A stretch of 64,000 nucleotides of DNA, from NCBI GenBank assembly GCA_032622095.1, contig CP136063.1, positions 89,071,980 to 89,135,979 on the forward strand, written 5' to 3'. Both the position numbers and the translations under genes were made by a program. This stretch comes from Siphonodentalium dalli (Eukaryota > Mollusca > Scaphopoda > Gadilida > Siphonodentaliidae). The notes under the pieces are model-generated. The model did no database searches. It was not told the DNA's origin and was given only the letters and a program-made list of their open reading frames with translations. Positions 23,469 through 36,192 of this stretch are shown piece by piece. The first letter of the stretch is position 1. Each line of letters starts with the position of its first letter.

Positions 23469-24254
23469 TTAACTCTTTCAGTGCCAGGGGCCGATCTCAT
23501 CGGCCCTAATTTACGGTCTGTATAGTGCCAGGGCCGATGAGATCGGCCCTAAAAATGATTTATTTTTTTCTAGATTTATTTATTTATTTATTTTATTTTT
23601 TCGATGAATGGCAACAAGCCATATTTCTGACTAAATCCTGAAAAGTTACCCATAATTATACTGTGGTTAAGGAGTCGATTAATTAGGGCATTACTGTACC
23701 TAAGGTACCCAAAGTGGGTAAATGGAAAAAAATATAAAGTCTGTAAAACTTCACCACTATATAAGAAGAACATGAAGAAATAGATAAACTTTGTTTTTAT
23801 ATTAATTATTGATTGTTCTCCAATAACGAAATTTTGCGTTTTAAAACCATTGCTATGCAAACAAAACTGTTACAGTGATTTATTAACAAACATCTGAAAT
23901 CGCGTAGTAAGTTTAAATAATCTGGTGTAAATATTATTTTCAGAATATTTTTCTATGCCTTGACCTTTTCCAATGTTTAATGTCAAGTTTTGATTAAACT
24001 TTGTGTCTTATTGGACATTGATCGGTAATTCCACTGTTACAGCGAAATCTCTCTATTGGAGAGTTATTAATAATGAAAATTAGAACAAAGTCTAATCTAT
24101 TTTTAAATGTACTTGTTGAAGTAATGCCCGAAGTATATGACCCTCTTAGAGCTCTTTCCATCAATGTATCACATTAATATAATCAATAAATTTGAAAAAT
24201 GATCAAGGAAATATGGGTTGATACAAAAATCGGACTTGGCACTGAAAGGGTTAA
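23469..24254. mobile_element. Probable family C element with a family A half inserted
   Basis: Left end TTAACTCTTTCAGTGCCAGG with a GGCCGATCTCATCGGCCC palindrome. The plausible right end is GGACTTGGCACTGAAAGGGTTAA at 24232-24254. A 3' half of family A lies inside (23599-23699). The left and right subtypes differ (GCCAGG versus GCCAAGTCC), so these could instead be the ends of two different elements. Confidence 0.5.
23599..23699. mobile_element. Family A MITE, right half only
   Basis: TCGATGAATGGCAACAAGCC through GGGCATTACTGTA; the left half is absent. Confidence 0.8.
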
Positions 24255-24439
24255 CCATGCACAGCAGAATTATGGGATATTTTCCAGGATTTAGTCGGAA
24301 ATATGGCTTGTTGCTATTCATAGAAAAGCTCTCACTGCGAGCTTTCCGATGGCAGCAAGCTATATTTCTGACTAAATCCTGAAAAATTTCCCATAATTCT
24401 GCTATGGTTTAGGGGTCGATTATTTAGGACATTACTGTA
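24251..24439. mobile_element. Family A MITE lacking its outer left end
   Basis: Starts at the internal TTAACCATGCACAGCAGAAT and runs through the centre to GGACATTACTGTA. Its left limit coincides with the TTAA of the preceding family C right end. Confidence 0.75.
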
Positions 24440-24470
24440 GTTCTTTTACAGACATTTTATTAAAATGTAT

Positions 24471-24893
24471 CCAAGCCTTGACATAGTGTGTCTGTCATTT
24501 GCAGAATGAGGTCCCCAGAGGGTGAATTTAGTAACTATCCCAGGCTAGCATTACCAAATTCAACCTCTGGGAAACTGCTGAGGTCTCAACTTGCTATGGG
24601 AGACCTAGGATCAGATTTCAGTTCCCCAGTTGAAGTTGTTGATGTTCACCCATTATTCACCTCGATTATGCATTTTATCTTCTGCAAATTAGGGATATAG
24701 AAACTGAATAGAAGGGAAAAAGTAACTAAAAACAATGTTAATTTGAGACTATAGATACTTCCCACAAGATGAGGCCTAAGCAAAATGAGGTCCCCAGAGG
24801 GTGAATTTGGTGATGCTGGCCCACTGCGGGATAGCATCACTAAATTCACCCTCTGGGGACCTCATTCTGCATATGTCAGACACCCTGTATCCA
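24471..24893. mobile_element. Family B MITE
   Basis: CAAGCCTTGACATAGTGTGT at the left; the right arm ends GCATATGTCAGACACCCTG. The flanks TGTATC at both sides suggest a degraded duplication. The interior has the usual inverted GGTCCCCAGAGGGTGAATTT arms. Confidence 0.8.
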
Positions 24894-24935
24894 GGGTTGT
24901 TTCACATAACCCACTTCAAGGTCTTATAGGTCCGT

Positions 24936-25401
24936 TTAAAGATGCATTATCCGAATTAATGCTCCAAAATTACTATTTCTTTGGCTTCAGGGTAAAACAT
25001 ATTTGATTCAAATTGAGGAACCCACCCATCAAAGTTCAGAGTGATCAGATATCGATTTTAGAAGTTTGTTATTTCTCGAGATGTGCAATTAATTGTTGCC
25101 CAGAAAAATGTCGTCAAACGTACACTCTCGGACAAAATTGCAGATGATGATGGATAACTCCAGTCTAAAATCAAGTGGTAATATTGGCTAATTTTGTGAT
25201 ACTCAAGTGATAATACGGCCATATTTCGTTGAACAAAATGTTGATAAATAACACGTTTTGGGAAATTTGATACTATAGTTGACAGTGGTTAGCATTATTT
25301 TGTTGCAATTAATCAATTCTGATAACTAAAGCTTATTTTGAAGAAATGTTGTTGTATCTTGATTGATATGGGGACTGTCTGATCGGATTGAGTACCTTTA
25401 A
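24936..25401 (-). mobile_element. Family D MITE, full length, reverse orientation
   Basis: Begins TTAAAGATGCATTATCCGAA and ends TCGGATTGAGTACCTTTAA. TTAA at both ends; interior blocks match the + strand copies in inverse. Confidence 0.75.
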
Positions 25402-26801
25402 ATGGTTTGAAAATGAGCAAACTAACAAGATTTATTGCTGGTCAAACACTTACCTACGATTGTTTGTTATGTGTCAATAAGAACAGAGGTTAATAGTAAA
25501 ATAATGGTTCTTCAGTGTACTTGACCAAACATGTTCTTTCAACCTTTAAGACACTTGAACTATGGTGTTGACAATTATAAAATATCACATATTTGGCCTC
25601 GGCAATAAATTTGGCTGCCTTGAATTTGTGAGTGGGGGTCGTTATCCTTTCTGAACTTCAATCGCAGCCTTATCAATCTTGCAGTGAGTGGTTTGAAATG
25701 AAAAACGAAATGGATTTAGGATTAACCCATTGATAATTGAATAATTATACTCCCTCCCCTTTTAAAAAAAGGGGGGATATACTTTTTTGTACCTGTCCAT
25801 CCTTCCGTCCGTGCTTCCGTCCGATGTCTGTTCATGTCATAACTTGAACAGTAGTACACAGATCTGAATGAGATTTGGTATGGATGTTCACTACATTCAA
25901 TAGAGGGTTCCATCGTTTGGTTTGGATTTTCCATTCTAGAGTTAATCATCTTTGTTTATCTGGAAATGGTGGCTTTTTGGTTTGGATTTTCCATTTGGAT
26001 TTTCCATTCTAGGGTTATTCATCTTTGTTTATCTGGAAATGTTGGCTTTTTTTTATCTGTCTGATGACTTTTCAGGTCATAACTTGAACAGTAGTCCTCG
26101 GATTCCCTACTATGAGAAAATTCAATAAAGGGTTCAATCGTTTTGTTCGGGTTTTCCATTCTAGAGTTATTCATCTTTGTTTATCTGGAAATGTTAGCTT
26201 TTTGGTCCGTCCGATGTCTGTTCAGGCCTTAACTTGAACAGTAATGCTTGGATCTCAATGAAAATTGGTACGGATATTCACCAATAAAAGGACATTAGAA
26301 GGCGTGTTCAAGTGTTTTGTTTAGGTTTTCCATGCTATAGTTATTATGTCCCCGACTTTAAGTCGGCGGGTATATGGTCGACTTCTCCGTCCGTACGTAC
26401 GTCTGTCCATCCGTCCGTCCGTCCATACAAACATTTTGCATTATTGTTCAGCAACCGCTGGGCAGATTTAGCTGATATTTGGTATGGTGATAGAGCAGCA
26501 TGGGGGAACAGCTACATGCATACCGCGGGTTTCGTCCACCCATTTTCACCAGAGTTATGGCCCTTTTTTGACTTAGAAAATTAAATTTGTCTCTTGTTTT
26601 TTGGGTTTCAAGATGATAGCGTGAGCTTTGGGGGTACGATTGCAAATCCCGTATTTTTGTGGATCAGTTATATGAAAATACATGTCTAGTATTTGGGTAT
26701 GATCTGATGATTTTTGCCAGAGTTATGGCCCTTTTTTCAACTTAGAAAATTTTAATTTTCGCTTGTTTTTGGGTTTCCGGATCGCTTGTTTTTGGGTTTC
26801 C
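25402..26801. repeat. Degenerate (CCGT)n-headed repeats (family I)
   Basis: After about 330 bp without features, repeats begin near 25735. TCCGTCCGTGCTTCCGTCCG, AATGAGATTTGGTATGGATG and TTCTAGAGTTATTCATCTTTG recur three times up to 26340. A second subtype starts at 26346 (TCCCCGACTTTAAGTCGGCG, then CGTCCGTACGTACGTCTGTCC, then GAGTTATGGCCCTTTTTTGACTTAG). These are old dispersed repeats; the frames crossing them are non-coding. Confidence 0.65.
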
Positions 26802-27191
26802 GGAATTTCTAGAAGTGATGATTGTTTTTGGGTTTCCAGACCATGCTTAATCCGATTGCTACAGTCGGGGGCAAATGCCACGCAACAGCGTACCTCTTGT
26901 TCATCTTTGTTTATATGAATATGCAGATTTTTGGGTTCATCTAATCTTATCAGTCATAGGTTATAGATATGCACACACTAGGCATTATGTCACATGGGGG
27001 TATGCACCGGACGACAGTCCATCTACGGTAATATTTTATCATAAGCTGTCAATTCATGGAATAATGTTAAACAATTGGTTGTTGCTTAATTAGCGATTAA
27101 GGTTATATGTCGATATACTTCATCGATGTGGGTCAATCTTCCAGTAAGCATAGATGAACGAATTAGTTTGGAGACAGCATCCCACACTTGT

Positions 27192-27368
27192 TTAACCCTT
27201 TCAGTGCCAAGTCCAAAATGTTTTATCAACCCATATTTCCTTGATCATTTTTCAAATTTATTGATTATTTTTCATCAATGTATCACATTATTATAATCAA
27301 TAAATTTGAAAAATTATCAAGGAAATATTGGTTGATACAAAAATCGGACTTGGCACTGAAAGGGTTAA
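27192..27368. mobile_element. Family C piggyBac-like MITE (CAGTGCCAAGTCC subtype)
   Basis: TTAACCCTTTCAGTGCCAAG left, CTTGGCACTGAAAGGGTTAA right, 177 bp, palindromic throughout (CCTTGATCATTTTTCAAATT / inverse). Confidence 0.85.
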
Positions 27369-29657
27369 ACAGATGCCAGTCTTCTCAATTTCAATTGACT
27401 AACCAATGAAAATTATCAAAATGAAGTTTCTCTTCAACTGGATGTGTGATTGACAGGTGTTTCCCCAAGACATAATTGTTTATTATATCTCAACAACCAA
27501 TATAACATAAATGTGAATGAAACATGTTGTCATCAAGTTGGGGAAAAATATCCAAAAGGCAACGAAGTAACTAGGCTATTAGTATCTGTATCCCAGTGCG
27601 TATTATTTTGAGATCCACCTTAACTTACACGCCGGTTACATGGTTTGTTTTTGGTTAACATATTGTTCGGTCACAAGTAAAAATGGTGTTACACAATTGT
27701 TTGGGCCAAGGCCCCCTAGAAAGCTTGAACAACACTTTTGAATAAACATCACATAAACTGGCTCTTGGGTGAATTTTTGTGGTCAGCATTGTCTCCTAGC
27801 AACTCATTCAAAGCGTACTCCACAAAACTACCAATAATTAGCACCTTTTAGATTTGCACTCAATGCTTAAAATACTTAAATGAATACAATAATTGATGAC
27901 CATGTACATGCATCAAGAGCATTACTAGTCTTTGCATTTTGACGGGGGTTACACATAAACAGCCCAGTCCCTGGAAAATACGGGGGCCTTTTTATCATTT
28001 ACATAAAACCCACAGCCCCAGTATGGAGGCAAGCCAACTAACGAGAGATTAAAGTTCAATCAGGAAGATGCAAAATGTAAACACAAATAAGTTTCACTCA
28101 GCAAACTTCTCAAAATCTTGTGGGTACAAAATGTCAGGATTGAATCATTCATGAATACATGAACTTGTTAAGTTGTTCTATGTTCAACAAGTAGTTGAAA
28201 TGTGTTTGAGTTAAATTTTAATATCAGTTAAAAACTTTCTGAGATTGTGTTTATTATTTTTGAATATTCTATGAAAAAGATATTGTTTATGCATAACACA
28301 AAAACACAATACTGAGACATTTATATTGTAGATCAATTCTTACAATCAGCTCTGTGTAGTTCTATTCATACAAAATACAAGGACTTTTTTAGGCCCTGTG
28401 CCATTTACAAACCGCGAAGACTGATCACGAGTTGTGCCTGTGAGGATGTTCGGCCAGCTTAGACACATTATCCCATCCGTCATTCGCGTGTCTTTTAATT
28501 TGCGTAACATGTACATGAGCGAACCGATTGCTCAGCTGAAATTTTATGCACGGGTGTCTGTTGTTGACAAGATACCTTCCGCCGCACACCAATGGACCAG
28601 CAATTTTTCTCATCTCAGAAATAGGGACATTAAATTCATGTGCTGAATGAATAATGTCCTGTTTTGTCTATGAGAACCATTTCTTTTGTTCATCACATGT
28701 TAAATACATCCTTTGTAGATATCGTAAAAAATTGATTGGTTCTTTGTCCTGTGAGTTTTGTACGAGACAAATTACTTGTACAAAGGCCTGTCGATTAATT
28801 CTGATAAATTATATACTCAAAGCCGCTTTGTCTTTTATAGTGATTGTCTGAGGGCTTATATCGAATGGGTAATAATGTTTTTCCTCAATCGCAGCGGCAA
28901 TGAAGATTGAAACGAGGTGGTTAAGATATGTCATCTATTATACTATGAGGGGGCTGGGTCAGGGATACTGGAAGCATCTGAGTGTGGGAGCGTGACTACC
29001 CTACCTGGGGGTATTTTGGGTCAGGTCATCGTGATTTTTTTTTCGGGTTGGGATATATCCCAGGTTTTGAGGAAAATGTTTTGATCTAGGTACACTATAT
29101 TTGGATTTTTTTATTTTAATTTTTAAAATGTGTCTTATTAGAACACAAATAAATTACTCTTTTTAGTTGTGAATATGTTTCCCTAAATCCTCCACCTTTT
29201 AATTGTATATATTTTGTGTACCGGATACATTATATGCACATACACACTATCCGATTTCCAATTGTGTGATTAATTTTGAATGATGACTTCACTATAGTTC
29301 GCCAATTTCATTACAATATTATAAACACGCATCCTGGTTTCTTTGTATAACCAGAAAACTCACGATTGGGAGGTATAGTATATTCATATACAGTCTCATT
29401 CAAACACTATTCATCTCTGTACTATGTATCTAATATTCATTGTAAATGGACAAAGAACCCAAGAACGCTCTTTATCATGAGTGATCGTTTGACTTTTTTG
29501 CGACTGACAAAAGCTAAATTAAAAACAAATATAACTGTATGATGAAATTTCCAGAGACTGGCACTGTTCAAATTTCGAAGTCAACCATAGATGCTAAAAG
29601 TTATTAAAAAGTAGAAAATAATTGTTTGTAAAACAGATTAATTGCATTGTTAATATG

Positions 29658-29790
29658 TTAAAGGGGGACAGTACACTAAATACGGCCATTTATGGGACCC
29701 TCTCCTTTTATACTCAACAGAAAATATGCAATCAATGAATGAATTTGAGCCATGGATTAGTGCAAAATACACTCAAGTGCTCTATGAACA
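29658..29790 (+). repeat. Family O fragment
   Basis: TTAAAGGGGGACAGTACACT and CCTTTTATACTCAACAGAA match the left arm of the palindrome at 53354-53684. Its duplicate lies at 34325-34455, where the first bases are altered (TTAATATGACAGTACAC). Confidence 0.7.
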
Positions 29791-30480
29791 ATACAAACAA
29801 CATGAAAATGAGTTTATGACTCAAACAAGAATGAATCTATATTACTTTGAATCAATATGCAAGTTCCTTTCTTTTCTTTTTAATTTTTTGCTGTTCTAGG
29901 GATCCGATATGGACATTCTCTGTCCACTTAGTGAAGGGTGGGAGGACATCTATCGGTAGGGTTGACCAGGTCTGTCATCTTCATCATCCATCGTCCCTGA
30001 AAGTTCATCCCCAGCCTCGCCTGTAGCTCACTGTATTGTTACATAATGTAAATAGGGAACAAAAATTTGAGCTGTGTAAATAAACTCAACCTATGATTTC
30101 GTGAAGGATGGTAAATGTATGTCTATCCATCTTGTGGTACCACATAAGCTTGATAAGTCCAACCAATTTTGTTCATGGGTTCACTTATGAATAACTTGAA
30201 CGAAGATAAAAAAAACAATCCTTTCCCAATTATATTTTAGAACATATTCCTAACTCCCAGTTTGTTTTCTGGGTATCAGTTTCGCAATGCCAGCATGTTA
30301 ACTCCAACAAACGTTATCCTATTTTGACCAAATTATTGTCATGACTACCACCTACAAATATCTTTGATTAGTTTGAAAAACTGTTCTACCCAAATTTTAT
30401 TTAACCAATTCTTTACTAAAAACTCATTGACGAGTATTTCCCTTAGGAGATATTCAGATAATAACTTCAACAAATGACCA

Positions 30481-30595
30481 TCTCACTGAGAGCTTTCTGA
30501 TGAATGGCAACAAGCCATATTTCCGTCTAAATCCTGAAAAATTACCCATAATTCTGCTGTGGTTAATGAGTCGATTATTTAGGGCATTACTGTAA
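30481..30595. mobile_element. Family A MITE, right half (in duplication copy 1)
   Basis: CTCACTGAGAGCTTTCTGAT through TTTAGGGCATTACTGTA. The same half-element occurs at 35148-35262, showing that the truncation preceded the duplication. Confidence 0.8.
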
Positions 30596-30659
30596 CTCAT
30601 AGAGGCAGCCCTGAAAGTTTGTGTTGTAGGAGCTAACTCGGTAGTTGGCAATGAATGTG

Positions 30660-31146
30660 TTAAAGGTACTCAATCCGAACAGAGGGTCCCCATCTCAACA
30701 GATTCCAACAACAACAATCCGATCAGAGGTCCTATATTACTATTTCTTTGGCTTTGGGGGTAAAACATATTTGATTCGAGTCGAGGAACCCATCAAACAA
30801 AGCTCAAAGTTATTAGATATTGATTTTTGAAATTTGTTATATACTCGAGATGAGTACTAATAATTGCCTTCAACTGCCGTAATCTGCTCGGGATGTGTAC
30901 ACCAAAATCTATTCAAACAGACAAGGATGGATAACTCTAAAATCAAGTGGTAATAATAACGCAATTTTGACTGAGTTCTGGGCCAGAAAGTATTCCCGAT
31001 AATGAAAAATAATAGATTTCTAAAATCGATATCTAACAAATCTGAGCTTTGATGGGTGACTTCCTCGACTCGAATCAAATATTTTTGACACCCGAAGCCA
31101 TTGAAATAGTAATTGGGAGGAGTTTTATCGGATTGAGTACCTTTAA
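30660..31146. mobile_element. Family D-derived element with two D-type ends
   Basis: TTAAAGGTACTCAATCCGAA at the left and ATCGGATTGAGTACCTTTAA at the right, so both ends are of the same (AGGTACTC) type. Interior arms are inverted copies of GATTCGAGTCGAGGAA(C/G)-type sequence, a foldback derivative of family D. Confidence 0.75.
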
Positions 31147-31464
31147 GTTCGGCTTGACATCGTAGGTACATATTTACTATCATTAGACTCCGGGGGGGTG
31201 GGGGGGGGACCTTATAATCCTTTTATGCTGGCACCAGTATCAATATATAATGGTATTTTCTGTCAACTGCTCATCCTATTTATATATGTTATGCTTGTAT
31301 TTATTATAGCCCTGCAACGAGTTGTGGGGGGGGGTATACTGGAATCAGCTTGTCCATCTGTCCATCCGTCTAGCTATCTGTGCGTGGACACAATTTTGTC
31401 CGAGCTTTTATCCTACATTTTTTTGTCAATTTAGTTTAAACTTGGTACAGACATTTAGTAACAT
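31147..31464. repeat. Spacer between duplication copies: poly-G and family I remnant
   Basis: G-rich run at 31192-31208, then AT-rich sequence, then GAGTTGTGGGGGGGGGTATA and TGTCCATCTGTCCATCCGTC, and finally a 90-bp segment (TGTGCGTGGACACAATTTTG ... TTTAGTAACATGG) that reappears right after duplication copy 2 at about 35684-35770. Confidence 0.7.
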
Positions 31465-31856
31465 GGAATTTCTAGAAGTGATGATTGTTTTTGGGTTTCC
31501 AGACCATGCTTAATCCAATTGCTACGGTCAGGGGCAAATGCCACGCAACAGCGTACCTCTTGTTCATCTTTGTTTATATGAATATGCAGATTTTTGGGTC
31601 CATCTAATCTTATCAGTCATATAGGTTATAGATATGCACACACTAGGCATTATGTCACAAGGGGGTATGCACCGGATGACAGTCCATCTACGGTAATATT
31701 TTATCATAAGCTGTCAATTCATGGAATAATGTTAAACAATTGGTTGTTGCTTAATTAGCGATTAAGGTTATATGTCGATATACTTCATCGATGTGGGTCA
31801 ATATTCCAGTAAGCATAGATGAACGAATTAGTTTGGAGACAGCAGCCCACACTTGT

Positions 31857-32033
31857 TTAACCCTTTCAGTGCCAAGTCCGAAAATTTGTATCAACCCATA
31901 TTTCCTTGATCATTTTTCAAATTTATTGATTATTTTTCATCAATGTATCACATTATTATAATCAATAAATTTTTAAAATTATCAAGGAAATATGGGTTGA
32001 TACAAAAATCGGACTTGGCACTGAAAGGGTTAA
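31857..32033. mobile_element. Family C MITE in duplication copy 2
   Basis: Counterpart of 27192-27368 with the same TTAA ends; it has AAATTTTTAAAATTATC where copy 1 has AAATTTGAAAAATTATC. Confidence 0.85.
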
Positions 32034-35000
32034 ACAGATGCCAGTCTTCTCAATTTCAATTGACTAACCAATGAAAATTATCAAAATGAAGTTTCTCTTC
32101 AACTGGATGTGTGATTGACAGGTGTTTCCCCAAGACATAATTGTTTATTATATCTCAACAACCAATATAACATAAATGTGAATGAAACATGTTGTCATCA
32201 AGTTGTGGAAAAATATCCAAAAGGCACAGAAGTAACTAGGCTATTAGTATCTGTATCCCAGTGCATATTATTTTGAGATCCACCTTAACTTACACGCCGG
32301 TTACATGGTTTGTTTTTGGTTAACATATTGTTCGGTCACAAGTAAAAATGGTGTTACACAATTGTTTGGGCCAAGGCCCCCTAGAAAGCTTGAACAACAC
32401 TTTTGAATAAACATCACATAAACTGGCTCTTGGGTGAAATTTTGTGGTCAGCATTGTCTCCTAGCAACTCATTCAAAGCGTACTCCACAAAACTACCAAT
32501 AATTAGCACCTTTTAGATTTGCACTCAATGCTTAAAATACTTAAATGAATACAATAATTGATGACCATGTACATGCATCAAGAGCATTACTAGTCTTTGC
32601 ATTTTGACGGGGGTTACACATAAACAGCCCAGTCCCTGGAAAATACGGGGGCCTTTTTATCATTTACATAAAACCCACAGCCCCAGTATGGAGGCAAGCC
32701 AACTAACGAGAGATTAAAGTTCAATCAGGAAGATGCAAAATGTAAACAGAAATAAGTTTCACTCAGCAAACTTCTCAAAATCTTGTGGGTACAAAATGTC
32801 AGGATTGAATCATTCATGAAGACATGAGCTTGTTAAGTTGTTCCATGTTCAACAAGTAGCTGAAATGTGTTTGAGTTAAATTTTAATATCAGTTAAAAAC
32901 TTTCTGACATTGTGTTTATTATTTTTGAATATTCTATGAAAAAGATATTGTTTATGCATAACACAAAAACACAATACTGAGACATTTATATTGTAGATCA
33001 ATTCTTACAATCAGCTCTGTGTAGTTCTATTCATACAAAATACAAGGACTTTTTTAGGCCCTGTGCCATTTACAAACCGCGAAGACTGATCATGAGTAGT
33101 GCCTGTGAGGATGTTCGGCCAGCTTAGACACATTATCCCATCCGTCATTCGCGTGTCTTTTAATTTGCGTAACATGTACATGAGCGAACCGATTGCTCAG
33201 CTGAAATTTTATGCACGGGTGTCCGTTGTTGACAAGATACCTTCCGCCGCACACCAATGGACCAGCAAGTTTTCTCATCTCAGAAATAGAGACATTAAAT
33301 TCATGTGCTGAATGAATAATGTCCTGTTTTGTCTATGAGAACCATTTCTTTTGTTCATCACATGTTAAATACATCCTTTGTAGATATCGTAAAAAATTGA
33401 TTGGTTCTTTGTCCTGTGAGTTTTGTACGAGACAAATTACTTGTACAAAGGCCTGTCGATTAATTCTGATAAATTATATACTCAAAGCCGCTTTGTCTTT
33501 TATAGTGATTGTCTGAGGGCTTATATCGAATGGGTAATAATGTTTTTCCTCAATCGCAGCGGCAATGAAGATTGAAACGCGGTGGTTAAGATATGTCATC
33601 TATTATACTATGAGGGGGCTGGGTCAGGGATACTGGAAGCATCTGAGTGTGAGAGCGTGACTACCCTACCTGGGGGTATTTTGGGTCAGGTCATCGTGAT
33701 TTTTTTTTCGGGTTGGGATATATCCCAGGTTTTGAGGAAAATGTTTTGATCTAGGTACACTATATTTGGATTTTTTTATTTTAATTTTTAAAATGTGTCT
33801 TATTAGAACACAAGTAAATATTACTCTTTTTAGTTGTGAATATGTTTCCCTAAATCCTCCACCTTTTAATTGTATATATTTTGTGTACCGGATACATTAT
33901 ATGCACATACACACTATCCGATTTCCAATTGTGTGATTAATTTTGAATGATGACTTCACTATAGTTCGCCAATTTCATTACAATATTATAAACACGCATC
34001 CTGGTTTCTTTGTATAACCAGAAAACTCACGATTGGGAGGTATAGTATATTCATATACAGTCTCATTCAAACACTATTCATCTCTGTACTATGTATCTAA
34101 TATTCATTGTAAATGGACAAAGAACCCAAGAACGCTCTTTATCATGAGTGATCGTTTGACTTTTTTGCGACTGACAAAAGCTAAATTAAAAACAAATATA
34201 ACTGTATGATGAAATTTCCAGAGACTGGCACTCTTCAAATTTCGAAGTCAACCATAGATGCTAAAAGTTATTAAAAAGTAGAAAATAATTGTTTGTAAAA
34301 CAGATTAATTGCATTGTTAATATGTTAATATGACAGTACACTAAATACGGCCATTTATGGGACCCTCTCCTTTTATACTCAACAGAAAATATGCAATCAA
34401 TGAATGAATTTGAGCCATGGATTAGTGCAAAATACACTCAAGTGCTCTATGAACAATACAAACAACATGAAAATGAGTTTATGACTCAAACAAGAATGAA
34501 TCTATATTACTTTGAATCAATATGCAAGTTCCTTTCTTTTCTTTTTAATTTTTTGCTGTTCTAGGGATCCGATATGGACATTCTCTGTCCACTTAGTGAA
34601 GGGTGGGAGGACATCTATCGGTAGGGTTGACCAGGTCTGTCATCTTCATCATCCATCGTCCCTGAAAGTTCATCCCCAGCCTTGCCTGTAGCACACTGTA
34701 TTGTTACATAATGTAAATAGGGAAACAAATTTTGAGCTGTGTAAATAAACTATAAACCTATGATTTCGTGAAGGATGGTAAATGTATGTCTATCCATCTT
34801 GTGGTACCACATAAGCTTAATAAGTCCAACCAATTTTTTTCATGGGTTCACTTATGAATAACTTGAACGAAGATAAAAAAAACAATCCTTTCCCAATTAT
34901 ATTTCAGAACATATTCCTAACTCCCAGTTTGTTTTCTGGGTATCAGTTTCGCAATGCCAGCATGTTAACTCCAACAAACGTTATCCTATTTTGACCAAAT

Positions 35001-35147
35001 TATTTTCATGACTACCACCTACAAATATCTTTGATTAGTTTGAAAAACTGTTCTACCCAAATTTTATTTAACCAATTCTTTACTAAAAACTCATTGACGA
35101 GTATTTCCCTTAGGAGATATTCAGATAATAACTTCAACAAATGACCA

Positions 35148-35262
35148 TCTCACTGAGAGCTTTCTGATGAATGGCAACAAGCCATATTTCCGTCTAAATC
35201 CTGAAAAATTACCCATAATTCTGCTGTGGTTAATGAGTCGATTATTTAGGGCATTACTGTAA
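35148..35262. mobile_element. Family A MITE, right half (in duplication copy 2)
   Basis: Same truncation as 30481-30595. Confidence 0.8.
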
Positions 35263-35326
35263 CTCATAGAGGCAGCCCTGAAAGTTTGTGTTGTAGGAGC
35301 TAACTCGGTAGTTGGCAATGAATGTG

Positions 35327-35680
35327 TTAAAGGTACTCAATCCGAACAGAGGGTCCCCATCTCAACAGATTCCAACAACAACAATCCGATCAGAGGTCCT
35401 ATATTACTGTTTCTTTGGCTTTGGGGGTAAAAAATATTTGATTCGAGTCGAGGAACCCATCAAACAAAGCTCAGAGTTATTAGATATTGATTTTTGAAAT
35501 TTGTTATATACTCGAGATGAGTACTAATAATTGCCTTCAACTGCCGTAATCTGCTCGGGATGTGTACACCAAAATCTATTCAAACAGACAAGGATGGATA
35601 ACTCTAAAATCAAGTGGTAATAATAACGCAATTTTGACTGAGTTCTGGGCCAGAAAGTATTCCCGATAATGAAAAATAAT
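35327..35680. mobile_element. Family D foldback truncated by duplication breakpoint
   Basis: Left end TTAAAGGTACTCAATCCGAA present; the element stops at AATGAAAAATAAT where copy 1 continues to its right end. Confidence 0.75.
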
Positions 35681-36116
35681 ATATGTGCGTGGACACAATT
35701 TTGTCCGAGCTTTTATCCTACATGTTTTTGTCAATTTAGTTTAAACTTAGCACAGACATTTAGTAACATGGGAACCTGTGCACCTGCGATTATGAGGTCT
35801 GTTTGACTTTTTTTTTGGTGGAGTCATCCCCCTTTTTCGACTTAGAAAATTTTCAATACAGGGGTATACCTTTGTCCGAGCTGTCATTCCTACATTTTTT
35901 GTTCAATTTAAAAAAAACTTTACACAGATAGTTAGTACCATACCATGTCCATAAAAAGCAGGATACTACACACATGTGTCTTCCCGGACTCAGTAACTAG
36001 GTCTGAAACTGGCCTGGATCAACATTCTCGATATACTAGTGATATATATAGTTATGGCTGAGTTATCCCATCAATAAATGACTTCAGATAACTCTAAAAC
36101 TCGTCTTGTTTTTCAG
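35681..36116. repeat. Family I remnants up to exon 2
   Basis: TTTGTCCGAGCTTTTATCCTAC and CGACTTAGAAAATTTTCAATAC are family I phrases. The last ~180 bp before the exon look unique and end in the exon 2 acceptor. Confidence 0.55.
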
Positions 36117-36179
36117 GAGGATTTCCTTGCCACAGATGACCTCTTTGTGGAATTCTTCAATGCATTCCTGGCCTTACCT
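36117..36179 (+). CDS. RGS22: RGS22-like exon 2
   Basis: A 63-bp phase 0-0 exon between a ttgtttttcag acceptor and a GTAAGT donor (36180). It encodes 21 residues, beginning EDFLATDDLFVEFFNAFL. The LATDD-x2-V-x-(F/Y)FN-x-FL-x-LP pattern is the most conserved N-terminal signature of RGS22 proteins, which is the main reason for the gene name. The exon is too short to stand out as an open frame and was found by reading for splice sites. A family C MITE begins 13 bp after the donor. Confidence 0.85.
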
Positions 36180-36192
36180 GTAAGTGTATGCT

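Larger units (their letters stand above)
26802..31013 (+). repeat. 4.2-kb direct duplication, copy 1
   Basis: From GGAATTTCTAGAAGTGATGA to TTCCCGATAATGAAAAATAA the sequence recurs at 31465-35680 with an offset of 4663-4667 and only scattered differences (for example CCGATTGCTACAGTCGG versus CCAATTGCTACGGTCAG). Small frames of 60-70 codons are repeated almost unchanged in both copies because the duplication is young. Apart from MITEs no coding exon is supported. Copy 1 retains a complete family D MITE at its right end; copy 2 does not. Confidence 0.92.
31465..35680 (+). repeat. 4.2-kb direct duplication, copy 2
   Basis: Second copy of 26802-31013. It starts within a family I segment and ends in the middle of the family D foldback. 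Both sides are flanked by the GTGCGTGGACACAATTTTGT segment (left 31377-31464, right 35684-35770). That arrangement suggests that copy 2 was placed into, or exchanged through, this repeat. Confidence 0.92.

Noticed and set aside
25735-26801. Family I frames as a retroelement polymerase remnant
   Set aside because: Open frames are short, shifted and made of repeated phrases; no reverse transcriptase or endonuclease motif is visible.
29900-29955. Candidate exon after ttgctgttctag, with GTAGGG donor (duplicated at 34565), reading GSDMDILCPLSEGWEDIYR
   Set aside because: 56 bp (or 70 bp to the next donor) would break the phase-0 join between exon 1 and exon 2, and no RGS22 match is evident. Possible cryptic or untranslated exon only.
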